This document shows, in pieces, positions 15,650 to 21,114 of a stretch of DNA of 21,114 bases (within the stretch, counting starts at the first letter, position 1; each line of letters starts with the position of its first letter). Source of the stretch: Desulfobacteraceae bacterium. Lineage in GTDB: Bacteria; Desulfobacterota; Desulfobacteria; Desulfobacterales; SURF-15. The translations under genes were made by a program, and so were the position numbers. The DNA lies in NCBI GenBank assembly GCA_003599475.1, contig QZKK01000097.1, forward strand, positions 1 to 21,114, in the 5' to 3' direction. Under the pieces are notes generated by a model, which saw only the letters and a program-made list of their open reading frames with translations, had not been told where the DNA came from and did no database searches.

Positions 15650-17104
15650 ATGCCGCATTACATGAACCCATTCGATTTTGTTCCTTTGCCCTTGCAAGGA
15701 CCTTGGGGCATACCGGGGGAAGTGTTGCAGGATCGCCGTCTCGAAGGTTACCTTACCTATTCCCTGAAGACCCTGACACCGGTGCACATTACCGGAAAAA
15801 CGACAAAGAGTCGAAGTGGCAATTTTTTTGCTGTTAAAAGCTTCTATGAGAATTATGCGAAAAAAGTGATTCCTGGGTCATCGATCCGGGGAATGATCGC
15901 ATCTTTTATCGAAGCGGTCACCGGAAGTGATTTCGGAGCGCTCACCCGGGGCAATGAAAAAAACATGCCTTACGGGAAGTGTGAAGGGAGGCATGTCGGG
16001 TTTTTAATGGCATCCCCTGACGATCCGGTTGAAGACAGACTAAAAACAATTGAATACAGTTATCATGGTCAAAGAAAGCGCAGATGTCTTTTCGAACGTA
16101 ACAAGACCCTTCCTCCTGGATTCGGCCGTCGGGTGATTGAAGACGCCGCGCGCTTTTTATTCGGGTATGTAAAGGAAGGAGATGGTGAAAACCAAGGGGC
16201 AAGGGGTGGGAGGCTGATGTTTGAGGATCTGGTTATTCCGGATACTGCAAAATTTGTTCCGCGAAACGCCTGGGACCTGGATGGAGAAGCAGTGATGGGG
16301 TCTCCGAATCCAAGGGCGAATACGGCATGGTACTTTACCCCCGGGGAGTACAGGGTTAGAAAGACGCAGGAAGGTCATCGCGTATGGGAAGTTCTTGCGG
16401 ACAAGGTGAGGGGAAGGAAATTCTATTTCCACCATTATCCCCACACCTGCCACGAAAACTACCGGGCATGGGGAAATTGGATGCCGGGATTACGGGAATA
16501 TGAAGTGGAAAGCCTTGATGCAAACCTTGAAATTCAGAAAGGGCGGATCTATTTCACGGATTTGCCGGAATCTTTGTTGCTGCTGCTGGTTTTCGCCCTT
16601 GACCTATCTCCCGATATGGGCCACAAGCTGGGAGCATTGAAGGCTTTTGGATTCGGCAGCATTAGAATAGAAACCCAGGATTTTTTATACAGAGAAACGA
16701 CGCAACCATTTGCCCCCCTTAAAAGCCGATCGCTTGAAGGCACAATCCCCGGAGAGCTGTTCGATCCAACGGCGTTTAATTTTTTAAAGAAAATTCTCCA
16801 TTTTCCCGCCAAGAAGGAGGAGTCGGATTATGTCTTTATCTATCCGCCATATAATCAACAAAGGAACGCAAACAATGAAACGAGAGGTTTTGCGGTGGTT
16901 GAAAGGGTGGAGGATAGCAGGATACCCCACGGGAATGTGGACCGCTCAAACTGCGCCCAGGTAAGCGGCTCATACGGCCCTGCCGGTCACCCTGAACCGG
17001 GAAAATCAAAAAAAATCACATTGTTTTTCGATTCCTATCAAAAAAGTGCAGTTAATTTTCAGAAAGTTATGGGCGGCCCGGATTACACCCATTTGATGAC
17101 CTGA
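15650..17104 (+). CDS. TIGR03986-like RAMP protein (large Cas7 subunit)
   Basis: 484 aa. The N-terminal RAMP strand LEGYLTYSLKTLTPVHITG (31-49) leads into VIPGSSIRGMIASFIE (73-88), then FGRRVIEDAARFLFG and a late glycine-rich GHKLGALKAFGFGSIRI (about 323-340). The order and large insertions match the TIGR03986 family of type III RAMP proteins, usually encoded in III-D-like or mixed loci, which probably cap the spine at the 3' side of the crRNA. YFHHYPHTCHENY (about 260-272) is a histidine-rich patch of unknown role. The start has AGGAG 8 nt upstream, 34 bp after the preceding stop, so it belongs to the same operon. A C-terminal extension of about 130 residues beyond the glycine-rich loop is unassigned and could hold a small-subunit-like helical part, but I see no direct evidence for that. 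Confidence 0.75.
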   Translation: MPHYMNPFDFVPLPLQGPWGIPGEVLQDRRLEGYLTYSLKTLTPVHITGKTTKSRSGNFFAVKSFYENYAKKVIPGSSIRGMIASFIEAVTGSDFGALTRGNEKNMPYGKCEGRHVGFLMASPDDPVEDRLKTIEYSYHGQRKRRCLFERNKTLPPGFGRRVIEDAARFLFGYVKEGDGENQGARGGRLMFEDLVIPDTAKFVPRNAWDLDGEAVMGSPNPRANTAWYFTPGEYRVRKTQEGHRVWEVLADKVRGRKFYFHHYPHTCHENYRAWGNWMPGLREYEVESLDANLEIQKGRIYFTDLPESLLLLLVFALDLSPDMGHKLGALKAFGFGSIRIETQDFLYRETTQPFAPLKSRSLEGTIPGELFDPTAFNFLKKILHFPAKKEESDYVFIYPPYNQQRNANNETRGFAVVERVEDSRIPHGNVDRSNCAQVSGSYGPAGHPEPGKSKKITLFFDSYQKSAVNFQKVMGGPDYTHLMT

Positions 17105-17135
17105 AATGTATCACTATTTAGCCGGTCAGGCCGGG

Positions 17136-17326
17136 TCAGATCCTCTGCCTGATTTCCTGAGCTCCAAATAGAATATCCTGTGGTAACCAATGCGGCGCCT
17201 ATGATTGAATACGTCCGTCTCCGGCTGACCTTCGAGGCTGTATCCGATCTTCAGTTGACCTTTTTCAAGGGATCGACGTTGCGAAGCCTGTTTAAAACGT
17301 CGCTTCGCAACATCTGCTGCATCGGA
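17136..17326 (+). repeat. Direct repeat, left copy (truncated cas6 5' end)
   Basis: These 191 bp match 18280-18470 without gaps at 176 positions (my count). The segment holds one arm of the dispersed repeat and the first 49 codons of cas6. Together the two copies bracket the toxin-antitoxin cassette, with a 1144-bp period. Confidence 0.9.
17180..17326 (+). pseudogene. cas6 5'-end fragment
   Basis: Forty-nine codons from GTG 17180 (alternative ATG 17201) match the start of the intact cas6 at 18324. Of ten differing codons, seven are silent and three swap V, I or L. The match ends abruptly after the CCIG codons and the frame then runs into unrelated sequence and repeat DNA. The fragment lacks everything after the first strand and cannot make an endoribonuclease. 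The silent-biased differences suggest both copies were under selection as real cas6 alleles before this one was cut. Confidence 0.85.
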
Positions 17327-17372
17327 TGCCGAAAGGATGTTCAATGGCAATTCAGCGAAGATCCGTTGCCTT

Positions 17373-17442
17373 TTCCTGATTTCCTGAGTTCCAAATTAAG
17401 AAAACTAAGAAGAGGGATGTGAATCTGGAAATCTTGGAAACC
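17373..17442. repeat. Dispersed inverted-arm repeat, compact A-B unit
   Basis: Arm A (TTCCTGATTTCCTGAGTTCC onward, 17373-17397) and arm B (GTGAATCTGGAAATC onward, 17419-17442) are about 21 bp apart. The unit stands between the cas6 fragment and the toxin-antitoxin pair. Confidence 0.85.
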
Positions 17443-17548
17443 TGCTGTCCTTGATCCAAATGATACACCACCATGGGGTCGCAAATTTTCTTTTACCTGG
17501 TATGTGTGATACGTTAATCCTAAAAAATAGGATGAACAGAGGTGTGAA

Positions 17549-17815
17549 TTGAAAATTCGAGATATTTTAACAGACATTCATGCCCTCGAAGAGGAGCTTT
17601 TGGCCTTCGAGCGCAAATATGGCGTTCGCTCCGAAATTTTTTATCCTGCTTACATGAGTGGCGAAGAACCTGAGGATGACCGTTGGGTGCTCGATTTTGG
17701 CGAATGGGCGAGTGTCTATCGCACTTGGCTCACAAGACAGGCGGAGTATCGTAATGAAGTCCAACGCCTTCAGCGCAACACTCCAAGCCTCAGAGGCTTG
17801 ATTCAGGTAATTTGA
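17549..17815 (+). CDS. Small acidic protein, putative antitoxin partner of TumE-like toxin
   Basis: 88 aa, starting at TTG 17549 with AGAGG 6 nt upstream; no in-frame ATG precedes it. The protein is acidic and probably helical (MKIRDILTDIHALEEELLAFERKYG), with EPEDDRWVLDFGEWASVYRTW in the middle. I recall short proteins of this pattern encoded directly before TumE/DUF6516-type toxins, but cannot confirm the family here. Its stop overlaps the next ATG (TGATG), the classic antitoxin-toxin arrangement. There is no recognisable helix-turn-helix, so if it is an antitoxin it likely neutralises by binding. The pair lies between the RAMP operon and cas6 inside the 191-bp direct repeat. Confidence 0.6.
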   Translation: MKIRDILTDIHALEEELLAFERKYGVRSEIFYPAYMSGEEPEDDRWVLDFGEWASVYRTWLTRQAEYRNEVQRLQRNTPSLRGLIQVI

Positions 17816-18270
17816 TGAGCGACCCATCCTTCCGAACTGCCGAAGACTACGAGCTGTTTGTCTATACTCTTAAGGATCGGTTTCCATCGATACAGCGATC
17901 AACCTTAGTCTTTATTCGACGCGGTGCGTCTTTGGCCCGGATTGCAGGTGAGCTGCACTTTAATCAGGACGTTCGGCTGGTAGTGCGGGAACGACTGATT
18001 TATGACCGATTACCCATAGTGGTAGATTGGTATGGGTATGAGATTTGGCGGGGTGAGGAGAAGCTATATTGGTACGATTCACAGCCCCATCCTGATGAAG
18101 CGAATGTTAAAGCAACGCACCCTCACCATAAACATGTCCCTCCCGATATTAAACACAACCGGATTCCTGCGCCCGAAATGAGTTTTTGTCGGCCTAATTT
18201 AAATGTACTGATTCAGGAGATTGAAAAGCTCATCCAGGAGATCGAGGGAAAACGTTCATTAAGCGAGTAG
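17815..18270 (+). CDS. TumE-family (DUF6516-like) toxin, putative
   Basis: 151 aa from ATG 17815, which overlaps the preceding stop by one base; an in-frame TTG at 17812 is an unlikely start. The central part VVDWYGYEIWRGEEKLYWYDSQPHP and the THPHHKHVPPD segment match the layout of TumE/DUF6516 proteins: beta strands, then a DxxPHP element and a PHH(K/V)H motif. Family members act as toxins of two-gene toxin-antitoxin systems; their biochemical target is not settled. The C-terminal helix repeats IQEIEKLIQEIEG. The gene appears intact. Its insertion inside a cas operon could stabilise the locus or guard it, which is inference. Confidence 0.6.
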   Translation: MSDPSFRTAEDYELFVYTLKDRFPSIQRSTLVFIRRGASLARIAGELHFNQDVRLVVRERLIYDRLPIVVDWYGYEIWRGEEKLYWYDSQPHPDEANVKATHPHHKHVPPDIKHNRIPAPEMSFCRPNLNVLIQEIEKLIQEIEGKRSLSE

Positions 18271-18279
18271 GACGAGAAT

Positions 18280-18470
18280 TCAGATCCCCTTCCTGATTTC
18301 CTGAGTTCCAAATAGAATCTCCTGTGGTAACCAATGCGGCGCCTATGATTGAATACATCCGTCTCCGCCTGACCTTCGAGGCTTTATCCGATCTGCAGTT
18401 AACCTTTTTCAAGGGATCGACGTTGCGGAGCCTTTTTAAAACGTCGCTTCGGAATGTTTGCTGCATCGGA
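18280..18470 (+). repeat. Direct repeat, right copy (5' end of intact cas6)
   Basis: Partner of 17136-17326, with 15 mismatches and no gaps. It includes an arm A of the dispersed repeat (18291-18314), so cas6 is preceded by arm A and ends in arm B. Confidence 0.9.
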
Positions 18471-19436
18471 TCACGGAATCAGGAGTGCAAAGGCTGCATC
18501 TGCGCGGGGACCTGCCCCTATGTGTTCCTTACCGAACACAAGACGGAAACCGGCGAAGACACCGTCTTGCCGCTTGCCGTCTCCTGCGCCTCTATTGAAA
18601 GGAATGGATTTCAGAAAGGGGAGCGCTTTTCCTTCGATATGGCCTTAGTCGGGAAGGCCATCAACATCCTGCCCTATGCCGTTGCCTCCCTGTCCAACTG
18701 GGAAAGGCATGATTTGGGAAGGTTCCAGGTGTTGATCTCTGGAAGAGATATGGTCGGTAGAGCCGATTCCCGCTTTCGGTTGCAGGATATGCTGCCTTGG
18801 GGCAAAGTGGGCTTTGTCAGGGCAGAGCAGGTTACCGGAAACGGCCTGAGGCACATTTACGAACCCGGAGGCGTGTTTCGACAACCCGAAATACAAAGTT
18901 TGTCCATCAACGAAAAGCCATCGCCCGGCATGTGGACTGTGACGGTTCGTTTTTTATCCCCTGTGCGCATCTTTCGGAAATTGGTGGATCCTGCAACCGG
19001 CAGAAAGAAAAAGACGCTAGTCACTCCGGACCTTTTCAGCTTCGAAATTTTCTTCCGCGCTTTACGCAAGCGGATTGTGGAATTGGCAAGGCATTTCGGA
19101 GAAAGTCCGTTGGAGCTTCCGGACGATCAGAATGAGCGGATCTGGCAGGCGGTTGCGGAGGTCACCATGAACAAAACAGACGGGGGCCTGGAAATGCTGG
19201 GAATCAGGCGCTACAACCGAAGCCTCGACCGCTACAAGCTTTATGACGGTCTGATCGGTGCGGTGGAATTCAAAAATGTATCCGGATGTCTGGTCCCCTG
19301 GATCATGGCTGGGGAGATCTTGCAGGTGGGGAAGTTCCCGGCGATGGGATATGGGGAATATCGATGTGAATTTGGAAATCAGGAAATCATGAAGGGAGAG
19401 AAATCTCACCGGACGGAACATTTCTTGGATGGGTAG
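18324..19436 (+). CDS. cas6: Cas6 pre-crRNA endoribonuclease (Cas6_C/PF10040 type)
   Basis: 370 aa from GTG 18324; an ATG at 18345 would give 363 aa, and neither has a good ribosome-binding site. It matches the Cas6 RAMP family with an N-terminal cysteine cluster (C46, C47, C55, C58, C60, C64), then SFDMALVGKAINILPYAVASLSNW, a central YNRSLDRYKLYDGLIGAVEF and the C-terminal glycine-rich GKFPAMGYGEYRCEFG (336-351). Cas6 cuts the CRISPR transcript within each repeat at the base of the hairpin, leaving an 8-nt 5' handle. Here that would be ATTGAGAC. The catalytic residues could not be fixed. The C-terminal FGNQEI (350-355) and the tail after it are encoded by arm B of the dispersed repeat and lie past the usual family end. 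The gene sits about 1.2 kb before the array. Confidence 0.85.
   Translation: MVTNAAPMIEYIRLRLTFEALSDLQLTFFKGSTLRSLFKTSLRNVCCIGSRNQECKGCICAGTCPYVFLTEHKTETGEDTVLPLAVSCASIERNGFQKGERFSFDMALVGKAINILPYAVASLSNWERHDLGRFQVLISGRDMVGRADSRFRLQDMLPWGKVGFVRAEQVTGNGLRHIYEPGGVFRQPEIQSLSINEKPSPGMWTVTVRFLSPVRIFRKLVDPATGRKKKTLVTPDLFSFEIFFRALRKRIVELARHFGESPLELPDDQNERIWQAVAEVTMNKTDGGLEMLGIRRYNRSLDRYKLYDGLIGAVEFKNVSGCLVPWIMAGEILQVGKFPAMGYGEYRCEFGNQEIMKGEKSHRTEHFLDG
19366..19392 (+). repeat. Dispersed-repeat arm B inside the 3' end of cas6
   Basis: The arm-B sequence GTGAATTTGGAAATCAGG onward lies in frame in the cas6 coding region and writes its C-terminal tail (EFGNQEI). Confidence 0.85.
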
Positions 19437-19458
19437 GCAGGATGGCAGGTAACCCCTC

Positions 19459-19527
19459 CTGAGTTCCTGAGTTCCAAATAAAGAAACCAAGAAAGAGGAC
19501 ATGAATCAGGAAATCAGGAAATCAGGA
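19459..19527. repeat. Dispersed inverted-arm repeat between cas6 and GxxExxY gene
   Basis: Arm A (CCTGAGTTCCTGAGTTCC onward, 19459-19481) and arm B (19500-19527). The AGGAA steps of arm B fall just before the ATG at 19530 and appear to supply the ribosome-binding site of the next gene. Confidence 0.85.
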
Positions 19528-19529
19528 AA

Positions 19530-19976
19530 ATGGAACATGGATTGAAAGAGAAGGATCTGACCGGGCGGATTATTCGCGCGGCCCTCGCTGTGCATCGACA
19601 TCTCGGTCCCGGTTTTCTGGAGTCCATCTATGAAGAGGCACTCTGCATAGAATTTGATGCGGTGGGAATCCAGTTCGAGAGACAGAAGGCGATTCCATTG
19701 ACATATCGCGGAAAGCAGATCGGCGAGCATCGTCTGGATTTGTGGGTAGGAGGAACGGTGGTGGTTGAATTGAAAGCCGTCTCCGGGCTGGAGAAAATCC
19801 ACTTCGCGATCGTGCGGTCGTACATGAAGGCAGTCGGCTCTGATGTCGGATTGCTTCTAAACTTCGCCACCATGCCATTGACAGTCAAGCGCGTCGGGCG
19901 AGAATACAATGCCATCCTGGGACTTGAATCTGGAAATCAGGAAATCGAGGGAGGGCAAAGAAGGGGAGAGTGTTGA
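19530..19976 (+). CDS. GxxExxY protein (PDDEXK_3 family)
   Basis: A 148-aa protein with the name-giving motif GFLESIY (28-34) and a PD-(D/E)XK-like core: D70 in HRLDLWV, and E80 and K82 in VVELKAV. The family is common in Desulfobacterota, cyanobacteria and Bacteroidota. A nuclease-like fold is established but its role is unknown. It is usually about 125-130 aa. The last 16 or so residues here (LESGNQEIEGGQRRGEC) come from an arm of the dispersed repeat. The ATG lies just downstream of repeat-derived AGGAAA. It is on the same strand as cas6 and 93 bp from it, but probably belongs to the repeat-associated accessory set and not to CRISPR function. Confidence 0.87.
   Translation: MEHGLKEKDLTGRIIRAALAVHRHLGPGFLESIYEEALCIEFDAVGIQFERQKAIPLTYRGKQIGEHRLDLWVGGTVVVELKAVSGLEKIHFAIVRSYMKAVGSDVGLLLNFATMPLTVKRVGREYNAILGLESGNQEIEGGQRRGEC
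19923..19949 (+). repeat. Dispersed-repeat arm B inside the 3' end of the GxxExxY gene
   Basis: GAATCTGGAAATCAGGAAATC lies in frame and encodes ESGNQEI. It is the second gene in this window that ends inside an arm B. Confidence 0.85.
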
Positions 19977-20026
19977 GGGGAAAGATCTTTTAAAGCCTTC
20001 GTGAGTTCCTGAGTTCCAAATTGGAA
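19972..20026 (+). repeat. 55-bp direct repeat, copy 1
   Basis: It begins GTTGAGGGGAAAGATCTTTT and ends in arm A of the dispersed repeat. It matches 20110-20164 with a single mismatch (TAAAG versus TGAAG). Confidence 0.88.
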
Positions 20027-20040
20027 AAACAGTAAGGGGG

Positions 20041-20068
20041 TGGTGAATTTGGAAATCAGGAAATCAGG
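20041..20068. repeat. Dispersed-repeat arm B downstream of the first 55-bp repeat
   Basis: GTGAATTTGGAAATCAGG onward completes an A-B unit with the arm A at about 20000-20022. Confidence 0.8.
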
Positions 20069-20109
20069 GAAAGTGCAAAGCGGATCGCTCCGAGTTGGAA
20101 TTGAGAGAG

Positions 20110-20164
20110 GTTGAGGGGAAAGATCTTTTGAAGCCTTCGTGAGTTCCTGAGTTCCAAATTGGAA
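20110..20164 (+). repeat. 55-bp direct repeat, copy 2
   Basis: Second copy of the 19972-20026 sequence, 138 bp downstream, again ending in arm A. Confidence 0.88.
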
Positions 20165-20280
20165 TTCTTTGGGATCTTCAGAAATCTTGAAATCACAGCC
20201 AAAATGGCAATATGTTGAACGTTATCTATTGGTTATACAAATAGCTGGTTGTTTGGAACGAACCTTTGAGCGCTCAAAAT

Positions 20281-20327
20281 TTTTTTGAAGATCCCCTTTT
20301 TCAGCCATTCTGGAAACCGATCTTCAG
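20281..20327. repeat. Stem-forming leader element, copy 1
   Basis: It opens TTTTTTGAAGATCCCCC and closes GATCTTCA; the outer 8-9 bp are inverted. Its sequence is related to 20436-20481. Confidence 0.7.
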
Positions 20328-20435
20328 AAAATGCCGCTTTGGGGCTCAGCGCTTGTTGAGCTGTTCACTAAAAATATGAACAAAATCATCATGCTGCAAA
20401 GAGGTTATTGGATGCGGCGAATTCGGTTGGGTCGA

Positions 20436-20481
20436 TTTTTTGAAGATCCCCCATTGGGGAGAATTCCGGAATCGATCTTCA
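20436..20481. repeat. Stem-forming leader element, copy 2
   Basis: The outer arms TTTTTGAAGATC and GATCTTCAAAAA (the last bases run just past the end) pair perfectly over 12 bp. They enclose CCCCATTGGGG and the palindrome ATTCCGGAAT, so the strand could fold as a three-stem junction. Confidence 0.7.
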
Positions 20482-20683
20482 AAAAGAAATTTTACACTGG
20501 ATGTAATGATTTCAAGATGATATGAAAGTCTGCGGTCGAAAAACCTCGCGGCTGAGGCTGTAAAAACAGGAGATCTTCAGAAATATGGGGCAGAATTGCA
20601 ACCTTTTGAAATCCGGCCGATTACAATTAACCCAAGCAGCGGCAAGGAATCTGCCGGCAAAAATTTTCCAATAAAAACGATTT

Positions 20684-21114
20684 GATGACCTTCCGCTCCG
20701 GCGGAATGGGGAATTGAGACCATTGCTGAAGGGCTCATCACCTACGATCACCACGACCCTGATGACCTTCCGCTCCGGCGGAATGGGGAATTGAGACAAT
20801 AAGTCGACCTTCCGCCTACAGCAACGATGTCCACAGGGATGACCTTCCGCTCCGGCGGAATGGGGAATTGAGACTCCCGGAAGTTTTTCCTTTCCCGCTC
20901 TGCAATTCCGGGCGATGACCTTCCGCTCCGGCGGAATGGGGAATTGAGACAAAAGTGATTGAGGCTCCACTCGAGAAAGCTCGAAAGAGATCTCTGATGA
21001 CCTTCCGCTCCGGCGGAATGGGGAATTGAGACCTTCTTTTCCGCAACTCCGCAGAACTTTGAGATATAGATGACCTTCCGCTCCGGCGGAATGGGGAATT
21101 GAGACACAAATTCA
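20684..21114 (+). CRISPR. CRISPR array, six repeats in view, truncated by window end
   Basis: Six identical 37-bp repeats start at 20684, 20761, 20838, 20914, 20996 and 21069. Each begins GATGACC, contains the stem TTCCGC-TCCG-GCGGAA (6-bp arms, 4-nt loop) and ends GGGGAATTGAGAC. The five complete spacers are 40, 40, 39, 45 and 36 bp; a sixth starts at 21106 and is cut by the window edge. The terminal ATTGAGAC is the usual 8-nt type III 5' handle, which sets the direction of transcription to plus. The array therefore reads away from cas6, with its leader on the left. All repeats are identical, with no sign of decay. It is presumably processed by the nearby Cas6. Confidence 0.98.

Larger units (their letters stand above)
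19977..20683 (+). other. Gene-free region leading into the CRISPR array (leader and repeats)
   Basis: About 700 bp without a convincing gene. The left third holds dispersed-repeat arms and the 55-bp direct repeats. Then come a perfect palindrome TTTGAGCGCTCAAA (20265-20278) and two related stem-forming elements (20281-20327, 20436-20481). GATCTTCA recurs at 20173, 20320, 20474 and 20572. The stretch directly before the first repeat (about 20490-20683) is the expected leader; I could not fix a promoter in it. A 64-codon plus-strand frame (20331-20525) overlaps these elements and was not called. Confidence 0.6.

Noticed and set aside
17180..17422. 80-codon frame starting like Cas6
   Set aside because: Only the first 49 codons match Cas6; the rest is unrelated sequence and repeat, so it was called a fragment and not a gene.
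20331..20525. 64-codon plus-strand frame before the array
   Set aside because: It runs through the stem-forming leader elements and has no recognisable domain or ribosome-binding site.
20512..21109. Minus-strand open frames across the CRISPR array with repeated SQFPIPPERKVI-like segments
   Set aside because: They are translations of the 37-bp CRISPR repeat and spacers, not genes.

Overview
The window looks like chromosomal DNA from a Desulfobacterota (deltaproteobacterial) bacterium. The class-III aminotransferase, the DUF4143 ATPase, the GxxExxY protein and many copies of a CTGAGTTCCAAAT / GAATTTGGAAATCAGG repeat are typical company there. This placement is inference from gene content and style. 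The ABC transporter region looks GC-richer than the cas genes and their flanks, so the right two thirds read as an accessory defence island. No tRNA, rRNA or transposase was recognised.

Left part (1-7642). A class-III aminotransferase runs off the left edge on the minus strand. It is followed by a truncated PIN-domain toxin remnant with a palindrome upstream, then a 1213-aa ABC exporter that fuses both halves of a heterodimeric-type transporter (one ATP site degenerate). After a repeat-rich gap comes an AAA/DUF4143 ATPase on the minus strand, then about 870 bp without a convincing gene.

Centre (7643-17104). Six plus-strand genes form a type III CRISPR effector operon. They are: an 870-aa DHH-phosphodiesterase/CorA-like membrane fusion; a short Cas10 (476 aa) with no HD domain and GGDE in place of GGDD; a fused Cas7-Csx10/Cas5-like protein; two single Cas7-like RAMPs; and a larger TIGR03986-like RAMP. 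The last four are coupled by ATGA overlaps or short gaps with strong Shine-Dalgarno sites. The likely logic is as follows. The Cas7/Cas5 backbone binds crRNA and target RNA, and Cas10 then makes a nucleotide messenger. By analogy with known CorA/NrN type III systems this would be SAM-AMP. The messenger opens the CorA-like membrane domain, while the fused DHH domain would destroy it. No small subunit (Cas11), Csx19, Cas1 or Cas2 was recognised. I consider this a candidate unusual III-D-like variant.

Right part (17105-21114). A two-gene TumE-like toxin-antitoxin cassette sits between the RAMP operon and cas6, bracketed by a 191-bp direct repeat. The left copy carries a truncated, diverged 5' end of cas6. 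An intact cas6 and a GxxExxY protein follow. Both have C-termini written by the dispersed repeat. A gene-free stretch of about 700 bp contains direct repeats and stem-forming elements and leads into a CRISPR array: six identical 37-bp repeats in view, ending ATTGAGAC, running off the right edge.

The two observations most worth following are the single-chain DHH-CorA effector paired with a minimal GGDE Cas10, and the way genes here lie between inverted arms of the dispersed repeat.
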